Shown here one piece after another: positions 8,545-16,176 of a DNA stretch of 64,000 nucleotides (position 1 is its first letter; the number at the start of each line of letters is the position of its first letter). The notes beneath the pieces were generated by a model. The model saw nothing but the letters and a program-made list of their open reading frames with translations. It ran no database searches and had not been told where the DNA came from. Location of the stretch: NCBI GenBank assembly GCA_963205115.1, contig CAUJHV010000014.1:62001-126000 (forward strand). The letters are read 5' to 3'. Source of the stretch: Pseudomonadota bacterium (GTDB lineage: Bacteria; Pseudomonadota; Gammaproteobacteria; Burkholderiales; Burkholderiaceae_C). Made by a program: the position numbers and the translations under genes.

Positions 8545-9252
8545 ATGAGCACACGTCACGTCTTCGTTTGCGGCGCCACCAGCGGCATCGGCCAGGGCAT
8601 CGCCCGGGCCTTCGCGGATGCAGGTGCCGATGTCACGGCCACCGGCGCCACCGACGCCGAACTCCAGGCCGCGCCGGCCCATCCGCGCATCCGCTACCAG
8701 CGGCTGGATGTTCGCGACGAGGCCGCCGTCCAGGCCCTGGTGGGCGGGCTGGGCGAACTGGACGTGGTGGTCAATTGCGCCGGCACCATCGCACGCGGCG
8801 CCGAGCACGAGCCCGCGGCATTTGCGCGCACCGTCGACATCAATCTCAACGGCACGATGCGCGTGTGCGCCGCCGCACGCGCGGGGCTGAAGGCGCGCGG
8901 CGGCTGCATCGTCAACACCGCGTCGATGCTGAGCTTCTTCGGCGGCGGCCTGGTGCCCGGCTACAGCGCCAGCAAGGGCGGCGTCGCGCAGCTCACCAAG
9001 AGCCTGGCCATCGCCTATGCGGCCGACGGCATCCGCGTCAACGCCGTGGCACCCGGCTGGATCGCCACGCCGCTGACGCAGGCGCTGCAGGACGACCCGG
9101 CGCGCAGCGGCCCCATACTGGCGCGCACGCCCATGGGTCGCTGGGGCACGCCGGCAGACGTGGCCGGGCCCGTGCTCTTTCTGGCCAGCCCCGCGGCCGC
9201 CTTCGTCACCGGCGTGGTGCTGCCGGTGGACGGTGGCTACCTGATCAGTTGA
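8545..9252 (+). CDS. SDR-family oxidoreductase
   Basis: A 235-residue short-chain dehydrogenase/reductase. The dinucleotide-binding GATSGIGQGIA lies at the N-terminus, followed by DVRDEAAV, VVNCAGTI, the catalytic Ser in NTASML, YSASKGG with catalytic Tyr and Lys, and the GWIATPLT and GRWGTPADVAGPVLFLAS elements typical of classical SDRs. Being next to a KDG-kinase-like gene suggests a sugar or sugar-acid dehydrogenase (compare KduD or fuconate-pathway dehydrogenases), but SDR substrate cannot be read from sequence. The ATG at 8545 was chosen because the glycine motif begins seven residues later; the open frame extends upstream without homology. Confidence 0.85.
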   Translation: MSTRHVFVCGATSGIGQGIARAFADAGADVTATGATDAELQAAPAHPRIRYQRLDVRDEAAVQALVGGLGELDVVVNCAGTIARGAEHEPAAFARTVDINLNGTMRVCAAARAGLKARGGCIVNTASMLSFFGGGLVPGYSASKGGVAQLTKSLAIAYAADGIRVNAVAPGWIATPLTQALQDDPARSGPILARTPMGRWGTPADVAGPVLFLASPAAAFVTGVVLPVDGGYLIS

Positions 9253-9352
9253 TGGGACGCACCGGCACCGAAACCCTGCCTCGGATGCCGATGGCCGCTG
9301 TTGTCCCGCCCGCGCAGCTGCACTGCCGGCACTCCATCACCGAGGACTTCAC

Positions 9353-9883
9353 ATGACCCAGCCCATACCGCCCGATTCGAACAAGTGGCAGTCCTACCGG
9401 CACCCCATGCCCAAGGAATCACCGCCGGAGCTCATCGTTCCGGACGTGGTTCCCCAGGACGAGCGCATCTGGGTGCCGGTGGACGACAACGTCTGGTTCC
9501 GGCCGCTGTGCCTGTCGGCCAGCCGCGGCTACTGGATGAACCTGCTGCGCGTGCGGCGCGCCGGCGTGCTGTCGCGCCACCGTCACCCGCAGCCGGTGCA
9601 CGGCTACGTCATCAAGGGCCGCTGGCGCTACCTGGAACACGACTGGGTGGCCAGCGAAGGCGGCTACGTCTACGAGGCGCCGGGTGAGACCCACACGTTG
9701 GTCGTCGACCCGGATGTCGAGGAGATGATCACGCTGTTCCAGGTGAACGGCGCCATGATCTACGTGGACCCGGACGGCCACTGCACCGGCTACGACGACG
9801 TTTTCACGCGCATCGACAAGTGCCGCGCGCACTACACGGCGGTCGGCCTGGGCGAAGGCTACGTCGACACCTTCATCCGCTGA
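9353..9883 (+). CDS. Cupin protein of the 2,4'-dihydroxyacetophenone dioxygenase family
   Basis: A 176-residue single-domain cupin. The core metal motif is RHRHPQPVHGYVIKGRWRYLEHDW, giving the two His of HxH and a candidate acidic ligand, and the second cupin motif ends in APGETHTLVVD with the last His. It matches the family that includes 2,4'-dihydroxyacetophenone dioxygenase, a non-haem iron enzyme cleaving C-C bonds next to a carbonyl, but most members are uncharacterised. It follows the SDR gene by 100 bases on the same strand and faces the PhyH-like gene, so it may belong to the same catabolic set. Family confidence is good, reaction low. Confidence 0.75.
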   Translation: MTQPIPPDSNKWQSYRHPMPKESPPELIVPDVVPQDERIWVPVDDNVWFRPLCLSASRGYWMNLLRVRRAGVLSRHRHPQPVHGYVIKGRWRYLEHDWVASEGGYVYEAPGETHTLVVDPDVEEMITLFQVNGAMIYVDPDGHCTGYDDVFTRIDKCRAHYTAVGLGEGYVDTFIR

Positions 9884-9935
9884 AGGCGGCCTGGCGTTCA
9901 CTGGGATGCGGGCAGCGCTTGCCGCGCCACCGGTC

Positions 9936-10766
9936 TCACGCGTCTTCGATGACGCGCGGCCAGACCACCGGAAACAGCGGGTCGTCCATCGGTGCGCCGG
10001 CCGGCAGGCGGTCGGCCAGGCCGGGGAATTCGGGCGAGGTCTTCCAGCGGCGCGGCGCGTGACGCGCATCGTCGCCCAGGTAGCGCAGCGAGAACACCCG
10101 CCGGCGGGCGCCAGCGGATACGCCGCTGGCCGCGTGCAGGCTCAGCATGTGGAAGGCCACGGCGTCGCCGGGCTCGAGCGCCCAGCCGAGGATCTGCAAG
10201 CGCTCGCGCTGCGCCTCGATGTCCGGCAGTTCGGCCAGGCTGCCCTCGGGATACCAGCGTGCCTCGTTCGACATGAAGGCGCGCGGCATCAGCCAGGGCC
10301 CGCGGTGGGAGCCGGCCACGAACTCCAGCGTGCTCTCGCGGCGCACGGGATCCACCGGGATCCAGAAGCTGACGTTCTGGAAGCCGTCGACGTTGTAGTA
10401 CGGCTGGTCCTGGTGCCAGGGCGTGCGCTGGCGCGTGCCGGGCTCCTTGGTGAGCATGTGGTCGTGGTACAGGCGCACCTGCGACGCACCCATCAGCGCA
10501 GCCGCCGCAGCCGGCAGCGACGAGCCGCGTGCGATGCGCCGGTAGCCCGCGCTGAAGGGCAGCTCGGCGCTCCAGTTGCAGAAATCTTCGATGAAGAAGC
10601 CGGGGTCATCGGGTCGGCTGGCCACGATCGCACGCGGACTGGGCGAGGCCAGGTTCGCGTCGATGGATGCGGCCAGGTCGGCCACCTCGTCGGGCGTCAG
10701 CACGCCGCGCAGGCACACGGCGCCGTCACGCTGGAAGGCTTCGATATCGACGGGAGACATCATCAT
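9936..10766 (-). CDS. Phytanoyl-CoA dioxygenase (PhyH) family Fe(II)/2-oxoglutarate-type enzyme
   Basis: A 276-residue double-stranded beta-helix oxygenase. The HxD facial-triad part is in TPWHQDQPYY (His118, Asp120), the distal His is in FHMLSLHAASG (about residue 211), and the 2-oxoglutarate-anchoring Arg is likely in ARRRVFSLRYLGDD. Such enzymes hydroxylate small carbon skeletons; the substrate is unknown. The gene begins with three consecutive ATG codons (10766, 10763, 10760), with AGGAGG upstream; the first is used here. It lies 18 bases downstream of an SDR gene on the same strand, so a two-gene operon is likely. Confidence 0.82.
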   Translation of the reverse strand: MMMSPVDIEAFQRDGAVCLRGVLTPDEVADLAASIDANLASPSPRAIVASRPDDPGFFIEDFCNWSAELPFSAGYRRIARGSSLPAAAAALMGASQVRLYHDHMLTKEPGTRQRTPWHQDQPYYNVDGFQNVSFWIPVDPVRRESTLEFVAGSHRGPWLMPRAFMSNEARWYPEGSLAELPDIEAQRERLQILGWALEPGDAVAFHMLSLHAASGVSAGARRRVFSLRYLGDDARHAPRRWKTSPEFPGLADRLPAGAPMDDPLFPVVWPRVIEDA

Positions 10767-10784
10767 GGCTCACGGACCTCCTGA

Positions 10785-11573
10785 TCAGAGCGTACCCGGA
10801 TAGGCGCCACCATCCAGCACGATGTTCTGCGCGGTGATGTAGCCCGCGTGGCGGCTGCACAGGAAGGCGCACATGGCGCCGAACTCGGCCGGATCGCCGA
10901 AACGGCGCGTGGGGTTGACCGCGCGCCGCGTATCCAGGAAGGCGTCCAGCGTCTGGCCGCTGCGCTGGGCGCCGGCGGCCATCGTGCTGATCAGCCGCTG
11001 GGTCTCGAAGGGGCCGGGCAGCATGTTGTTGATCGTCACGTTGCGCGAGGCCAGCCGCGTCTGACGCGCGAGGCTGCCGATGAAGCCGGTCAGGCCGGCG
11101 CGTGCGCCGTTGGACAGGCCCAGGGCCTCGTAGGGCATCTTCACCGCGGCCGAGGTGATGTTGACCACCCGGCCGAATCCGCGCTCGGCCATGGCGTCCA
11201 CCGTGGCCTTGATCAACTCGATGGGCGTGAGCATGTTGGCGTCCAGCGCGGCGATCCAGTTTTCGCGTGTCCAGTCCCGGAAATCACCGGCAGGCGGGCC
11301 ACCGGCGTTGTTGACCAGGATGTCCACCTGCGGACAGGCCGCCAGCGCCGCCGCACGGCCTTCGGGTGTGGCGATGTCGCCGGCCGCGGTGCGCACCTCG
11401 ACAGCCGGATACGCCGCGCGCAATTCGGCGGCGGTGGCCTCCAGGGCTTCTGCACCCCGGGCCGTCACGACGACATTGACGCCTTCGGCCGCCAGTGCCT
11501 GCGCACAGCCCTTGCCCAGCCCCTTGCTGCCGGCGCAGACCAGCGCCCACTTGCCTGCAATGCCCAGATCCAT
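10785..11573 (-). CDS. SDR-fold protein lacking the canonical YxxxK pair
   Basis: A 262-residue SDR-fold protein. It has a recognisable nucleotide motif (AGSKGLGKG), a VNNAGG element and the Ser region NITSAAV. Where classical SDRs carry Tyr-x-x-x-Lys it reads LSNGAR, so the catalytic Tyr and Lys appear to be missing at their usual place. This matches the divergent BKR-like SDR subgroup whose active-site tetrad is imperfect. It is often labelled 3-oxoacyl-ACP reductase, but that function should not be assumed. The ATG at 11573 is preceded by AAAGGAA. It is the first gene of the apparent pair with the PhyH-like oxygenase. Confidence 0.8.
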   Translation of the reverse strand: MDLGIAGKWALVCAGSKGLGKGCAQALAAEGVNVVVTARGAEALEATAAELRAAYPAVEVRTAAGDIATPEGRAAALAACPQVDILVNNAGGPPAGDFRDWTRENWIAALDANMLTPIELIKATVDAMAERGFGRVVNITSAAVKMPYEALGLSNGARAGLTGFIGSLARQTRLASRNVTINNMLPGPFETQRLISTMAAGAQRSGQTLDAFLDTRRAVNPTRRFGDPAEFGAMCAFLCSRHAGYITAQNIVLDGGAYPGTL

Positions 11574-11632
11574 GGTGTTCCTTTCGCGGCGCCTCGGCGG
11601 CGCCTGGTGTGCATGCGATGGCCGACAGCCTA

Positions 11633-11842
11633 TCAGCGTGGCGGCATGCAGCGTGTCGGGTCCGCCACCAGCAGCCATCCCGCCGCCAGAGCCACCGGGA
11701 TGGCCAGCCACCATGCGGCCGAGGCCACCAGCGCCTGCCCCAGCACGGCCACCAGCGTGCCCAGGGCCAGGCACATCGCCAGCAGCCGCACGCGCTGCCA
11801 CAGGCTGTGGCGCGGGGTGCGGTCGTCCCGGGGCTCGTCCAT
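11633..11842 (-). CDS. Small two-helix membrane protein coupled to the EamA exporter
   Basis: A 69-residue protein: a charged N-terminus (MDEPRDDRTPRHS) followed by two hydrophobic segments (about residues 19-42 and 44-60) and a short basic tail. Its ATG shares one base with the stop of the EamA-family gene (TGATG), a typical re-initiation overlap, which is the main reason to believe it is real. No family recognised. An accessory role for the transporter is possible but unproven. Confidence 0.6.
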   Translation of the reverse strand: MDEPRDDRTPRHSLWQRVRLLAMCLALGTLVAVLGQALVASAAWWLAIPVALAAGWLLVADPTRCMPPR

Positions 11843-12753
11843 CACTTCACCCGGGACAGCAGCCAGATCCCCAGCAGCACCAGCGCGGTACCGGCAAAGA
11901 CCCAGGCCGTCAGCGGCTCGTCGAGCAGGAGAGCGCCCAGAGCGACGGTGGTCACCGGCCCCAGCATGCCGGCCTGCGCCGTGGCCGCCGAGCCGATGCG
12001 CTCGATGGCCAGCATGATCATCAGCACCGGCGCGAAGGTGCAGGCCACGGCGTTCAGAACACCCAGCCACAGCACCGGCGCGGCCAGGGTGAACACATCG
12101 CTGAACGGCTTCAAGGCGACGTATTGCGCCACGCACAACAGGCAAGCCACGAGCGTTGCCAGGCCGGTCAGCCGCAGGGCGCCGACACGCCGCACGACCT
12201 CACCGCTGTACAGCAGGTAGACGGCATAACTCGCGGCGCTCGCCAGCACCAGCGCGCTGCCCAGCCAGACGTGCGGGCCGTCGGCCGCAACCTCCCGGCC
12301 AAAGACCACCAGCAGGCCCAGATAGCTCACGCACAGCGCCGCCACCTGCCGCACGCTGGGCCGCCGGCCGAAGACCAACCAGGCCAGCAGCAGCACGAGT
12401 GTCGGGTTCAGGTACTGGATCAGCCGCTCGAGGCTGGCCGAGATGTACTGCAGGCCGAGGAAATCCAGAAAACTCGCCAGGTAGTAGCCACAGAAGCCCA
12501 GCAGCGCAATCGCCGCCCAGTCGCGGCGCGCCAGAGGCGGTCGGCCCCGTCCGCCCCACCAGGCCAGCGCAATGAACAGGGGCATCGCAAACAGCATGCG
12601 CAGCATGATCACCGTGACCGCGTCCACCCCGTAGCGGTAGGACAGCTTGACGATGATGGCCTTGCCCGAGAAGGCCACGGCACCGCCCATGGCCAGGGTC
12701 AGCCCTGCGCGCCGCGTGCGCGCCCGGTCTTGCGCCGAGGCTTCCGAGGTCAC
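11842..12753 (-). CDS. EamA/DMT-superfamily transporter
   Basis: A 303-residue drug/metabolite-superfamily exporter with about ten hydrophobic helices in two EamA repeats. Visible elements are GGAVAFSGKAIIVKLSYRYGVDAVTV at the start of repeat one and EPLTAWVFAGTALVLLGIWLLS at the end of repeat two. I chose GTG at 12753, four bases after the stop of the GGT-like gene, because it yields the usual family length; the open frame upstream of it is antisense to nothing conserved and lacks membrane character. Substrate unknown. Close packing with the GGT-like gene suggests a shared transcript, perhaps with a link between gamma-glutamyl or amino compounds and export. Confidence 0.83.
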   Translation of the reverse strand: MTSEASAQDRARTRRAGLTLAMGGAVAFSGKAIIVKLSYRYGVDAVTVIMLRMLFAMPLFIALAWWGGRGRPPLARRDWAAIALLGFCGYYLASFLDFLGLQYISASLERLIQYLNPTLVLLLAWLVFGRRPSVRQVAALCVSYLGLLVVFGREVAADGPHVWLGSALVLASAASYAVYLLYSGEVVRRVGALRLTGLATLVACLLCVAQYVALKPFSDVFTLAAPVLWLGVLNAVACTFAPVLMIMLAIERIGSAATAQAGMLGPVTTVALGALLLDEPLTAWVFAGTALVLLGIWLLSRVK

Positions 12754-12757
12754 GGAC

Positions 12758-14389
12758 TCAGAAGCCGGCGGCCTGGCCGTCGCGGCGCGGGTCGCTGGCG
12801 GCCACATAACCCTCCACCGCAGGATCACCCAGGCGCCAGATGAACTGGCCCGCGCCGTAATCCATGTAGCTGTCGGCAAAGCTTTCGATGCGGTGGCCCA
12901 GGTCCTTCAGGCCCTGCGCGACGGCGGGATCGAAACCCACCTCCAGGCTCAGCGCGCCCTCGCGGGAGACACGCCAGCGCGGCGCGTCGCAGGCCGCCTG
13001 CGGGTGCTGGCGGTAGTCCAGCATGCGCACCAGCGTCTGCAGATGGCCTTGCGGCTGCATGTCGCCGCCCATCACGCCGAAGCTCATCTGCGGCGCGCCG
13101 TCTCGCGTGAGGAAGGCCGGGATGATGGTGTGGAAGGGCCGCTTGTGCGGCGCGACGATATTGGCGTGCGCCGGGTCGCGGCTGAAGCCGTGCCCGCGGT
13201 TCTGCAGGCTGATGCCCCAGCCCGGCACGACCACGCCCGAGCCGAAGCCCATGTAGTTGCTCTGGATGAAGCTGACCATGCGGCCCTGCTCGTCCGCGGC
13301 GGTGAGGTAGATGGTGCCGCCTTCCGGTTGCAGGCCGGTGCCGAAATGCTGGGCGCAGCCCGGGTCGATCAGGCGCGCGCGGGCCGCCAGGTAGTCGGCA
13401 TCCAGCAGCTGCGCGGGCGTCACGCGCATCGCACGTGGGTCGGCCACATGGCGGTAGATGTCGGCGAATGCCAGCTTCATGGCCTCGATCTGCAGGTGCT
13501 GCGAGGCCAGGCCGTCGACCGGGTGCGACGGCAGGTCCAGGCTGCGCAGCATGCCCAGCGCCATCTGCGCGGCGATGCCCTGCCCGTTCGGCGGAATCTC
13601 GTGCAGCGTGTGGCCGGCATAGTCCAGCGCCAGCGGCGTGACCCACTCGGGCGCCCACTGCGCCAGGTCGTCGGCGGTCATCGCGCCACCGTGCTCACGC
13701 GCATGGGCCGCCAGCGCCGCCGCGATTTCGCCGCGGTAGAAGGCCTCGCCGCGTGTCTGTGCGATCAGGCGCAGCGTGCGTGCCGCATCCGGGAAGCTGA
13801 AGCGCTCACCGACCGCCGGCGCGCGCCCGTGCGGCAGGAAGGCCTGCGCGAAGCCGGGCTGGGACGCCAGTTCCGGCAGCGCCGCGGCCGCAGCCCATTT
13901 CTGCTGCACGATGGTGGGCACGGCATAACCGCGCTCGGCGATCTCGATGGCCGGCGCCAGCAGGTCGGCAAACGGCAACTGGCCAAAACGCGCGCTCAGC
14001 GCCATCCAGCCGCCCACGGCGCCGGGCACGGTGACCGTGTCCCAACCGCGCCGGGGCATGCCCTTTTCGGCCGCGCCGTGTTTGGCGAGGAAGTACTCGG
14101 GCGTCCAGGCCGCCGGCGACCATCCGCTGGCATTCAGTCCGTGCAGCTGCTGGCCGTCCCACAGGATGCAGAACGCATCAGAGCCCAAGCCGTTGCTGCA
14201 GGGTTCGACCAGCGTCATCGCCGCGGCCGTGGCGATGGCGGCGTCGATGGCATTGCCGCCGCGCTGCAGGATGCGCAGCCCCGCCTGCGCCGCCAGGGGG
14301 TGCGAGGTGGAAACGATGTTGCGCGCAAATACCGGGGAGCGGCGGCTGGTGTAGGCGGTGGTCCAGTCGAAGCTAGCGTGAGCGGTCAT
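12758..14389 (-). CDS. Gamma-glutamyltransferase-family enzyme, cytosolic type
   Basis: A 543-residue N-terminal-nucleophile hydrolase of the gamma-glutamyltransferase family, which are made as one chain and split themselves at a conserved Thr. Here the likely nucleophile is Thr359 in EGGTIYLTAADEQG, followed by the MGFGSGVVVPGWGI segment that lines the active site. The N-terminal HPLAAQAGLRILQRGGNAIDAAIA motif is also typical. There is no signal peptide, so unlike classical periplasmic GGT it should stay in the cytosol. The family also includes cephalosporin acylases and other amidases, so the substrate is open. It sits between an MFS exporter and an EamA exporter on the same strand. Confidence 0.88.
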   Translation of the reverse strand: MTAHASFDWTTAYTSRRSPVFARNIVSTSHPLAAQAGLRILQRGGNAIDAAIATAAAMTLVEPCSNGLGSDAFCILWDGQQLHGLNASGWSPAAWTPEYFLAKHGAAEKGMPRRGWDTVTVPGAVGGWMALSARFGQLPFADLLAPAIEIAERGYAVPTIVQQKWAAAAALPELASQPGFAQAFLPHGRAPAVGERFSFPDAARTLRLIAQTRGEAFYRGEIAAALAAHAREHGGAMTADDLAQWAPEWVTPLALDYAGHTLHEIPPNGQGIAAQMALGMLRSLDLPSHPVDGLASQHLQIEAMKLAFADIYRHVADPRAMRVTPAQLLDADYLAARARLIDPGCAQHFGTGLQPEGGTIYLTAADEQGRMVSFIQSNYMGFGSGVVVPGWGISLQNRGHGFSRDPAHANIVAPHKRPFHTIIPAFLTRDGAPQMSFGVMGGDMQPQGHLQTLVRMLDYRQHPQAACDAPRWRVSREGALSLEVGFDPAVAQGLKDLGHRIESFADSYMDYGAGQFIWRLGDPAVEGYVAASDPRRDGQAAGF

Positions 14390-14410
14390 GCCATCAGTTC
14401 CTGTGAAAAC

Positions 14411-16021
14411 TCATACCGGCAGATCGGGCTGCGAGGCCTGCACATCGGCCACGTAGCGACGCACGAGCGGTTCCTGCGGTCCGTTGTGGAAGGCCAGCCG
14501 GCGCGCGCGCAGGTCGGCATCGAAGGCCGAGAACCGGGCCAGCCGACGCTGGTGTTCGACCCAGTTCTCATCGACAAAATACTCGACGTAGCGGCCCGGC
14601 TGCGACACATCGCGGAAAAGGCCCCAGGACAGCGCCCCCTGGCGCAGCCGCGCGCGGCGCGTGCGTTCCATGATGGCGGCGAAGGCGACTGCCTGCGCGG
14701 GATCGATCTGGTATTCGACTGTCACCATGACCGGGCCTTCCTCGGGCGCGATCTCGATGGCCGGGGCCGCGAGATGGCCGCCGGTGGGTACCGGTGAAAA
14801 ATCGATGTCCGCGCCGCCCTCGACCGAGATGTCGCGCGTCACCAGCCACACCACGCAGCCGAATCCAGCCGCCGCCAGAACCGCCGAGCTCACCGAGGTC
14901 AGCGAGGCCACCTGCCCCCACAGCAGTGCGCCGGCAGCCGCACCGCCCATCAGCGCCATCTGGTAGACGGACATGCCGCGCGCGCGCACCCAGTCAGGCA
15001 GCGCCATCTGCGCCGCCACCGACAAGGAATTGGCCACCGAGATCCAGGCCATGCCGGCCACGAACATGGCGGGCAGCGCCACCCACAGCTCCGGCACCAC
15101 GACGATCAGCACCGACATCGCGGCATGCACCAGCGTGCCGATCAGCACGAACTGGTCGCGCGTGCGGCTCTCGCGCCAGCGCGGGAAATACAGCGCCGCC
15201 ACGATGGCGCCGGCACCCACGCAGGACAGCATCACCGTGAAGGTGCCGGGGCCGCCGCCGTGCAGCCCGCGTGCCACCAGCGGCAGCAAGGCCACCAGGG
15301 CCGTGCTCTGCAGATAGAACAGGAAGATGCGCAGCAGAACGGCCCGCAGCCGCTTGGACTGCCACGCATAGTTCAGGCCCGCGCGCATCGCACCGACGAA
15401 ACGCTCGCCAGGCAGCGCGCCGGCCGGGCGCGGCTCCGACTTCCAGCGGATGATCAGCCCGAAGGCCACCGCAGCCAGCACGGCGTTGAAAACGAAGACC
15501 GCCGCCGGGCTGATGGCCGAGATCAGCGCGCCGGCCAGCACCGGGCCGATCACGCGCGAGAGGTTCATCGAGATGCCGTTGAGCGCCAGCGCGGTGGGCA
15601 GCTCCGCCCGCGGGACCACCTGCGGCACGATCGCCGAGAACACCGGCCAGCGCATGGCCAGGCCCACGCCGTTGACGAAGGTCAGCGCCAGCAGCAGCGG
15701 CGCGGTCAACAGGCCCGCCAGCGAAAACGCCGCCAGCACCAGCGCATTGAGCGAGACCCACAGCTGCGTGGCGGCGAAATAGCGGCGCCGGTCCAGGATG
15801 TCGGCCATCGCGCCGCTGGGCAGGCCCAGCAGGAAAACCGGCAGCGTGGACGCCGTCTGCACCAGCGCCACCATCACCGGGCTGGTGGTCAGCGAGGTCA
15901 TCAGCCACGAGGCCGCGACGTCGTTCATCCACATGGTCATGTTGGCCGCGAGCCAGGCCAGCCACAAGCCCCGGAAGACCGGGCGCTTCAGCGGCAGGAA
16001 GGCGGGCACGTCGAAGGCCAT
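14411..16021 (-). CDS. MFS exporter (MFS_3/EntS-like) with C-terminal ferredoxin-like domain
   Basis: A 536-residue major-facilitator protein of the MFS_3 (transmembrane secretion effector, EntS-like) group. The first 410 or so residues contain about 12 helices with family motifs such as GLWLAWLAANMTMWMNDVAASWLM and LPSGAMADILDRRRY. The last 110 residues (from VMVTVEYQIDP) are soluble and resemble an antibiotic-biosynthesis-monooxygenase-like ferredoxin fold, as seen in many MFS_3 proteins. Substrate unknown; exporters of siderophores and drugs are known in the family. It ends 22 bases before the GGT-like gene starts, so the three genes MFS-GGT-EamA probably form one unit. Confidence 0.88.
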   Translation of the reverse strand: MAFDVPAFLPLKRPVFRGLWLAWLAANMTMWMNDVAASWLMTSLTTSPVMVALVQTASTLPVFLLGLPSGAMADILDRRRYFAATQLWVSLNALVLAAFSLAGLLTAPLLLALTFVNGVGLAMRWPVFSAIVPQVVPRAELPTALALNGISMNLSRVIGPVLAGALISAISPAAVFVFNAVLAAVAFGLIIRWKSEPRPAGALPGERFVGAMRAGLNYAWQSKRLRAVLLRIFLFYLQSTALVALLPLVARGLHGGGPGTFTVMLSCVGAGAIVAALYFPRWRESRTRDQFVLIGTLVHAAMSVLIVVVPELWVALPAMFVAGMAWISVANSLSVAAQMALPDWVRARGMSVYQMALMGGAAAGALLWGQVASLTSVSSAVLAAAGFGCVVWLVTRDISVEGGADIDFSPVPTGGHLAAPAIEIAPEEGPVMVTVEYQIDPAQAVAFAAIMERTRRARLRQGALSWGLFRDVSQPGRYVEYFVDENWVEHQRRLARFSAFDADLRARRLAFHNGPQEPLVRRYVADVQASQPDLPV

Positions 16022-16047
16022 GGGGTCAGGAGGATAGGTGCAAACGA

Positions 16048-16071
16048 CAAGGGGCCCGACCGGGCCCCTTG
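16048..16071 (-). terminator. Strong hairpin between tctA and the MFS gene
   Basis: CAAGGGGCCC and GGGCCCCTTG form a perfect ten-base-pair stem with a GACC loop. On the minus strand it is followed by TCGTTTG. It is placed to end the tctB-tctA transcript before the MFS gene, although the T run is interrupted. Confidence 0.65.
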
Positions 16072-16142
16072 CTCACACTGAATCCGTACATCCGGCGCCG
16101 AAGCTCGCCGGCTTGCAGGCCGGCTCGCACGGACATCGGCGA

Positions 16143-16166
16143 ACGGATGTGCGCAGGCACATCCGT
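16143..16166. repeat. Perfect 10-bp inverted repeat just after tctA
   Basis: ACGGATGTGC and GCACATCCGT flank a four-base loop, starting 11 bases beyond the tctA stop. There is no T run. Further partial copies of the ACATCCG word and a GCCGGC-type palindrome lie in the next 80 bases, so the gap is unusually rich in dyads. Confidence 0.6.
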
Positions 16167-16176
16167 ACGTCCGATA

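Noticed and set aside
6330..8552. 740-codon minus-strand open frame
   Set aside because: It is antisense to the hybrid kinase and the sugar kinase, both with clear motifs; composition is Arg/Ser/Ala-rich shadow coding.
12647..14797. 716-codon plus-strand open frame
   Set aside because: Antisense shadow of the GGT-like gene; His/Arg/Gln-rich and without a domain.
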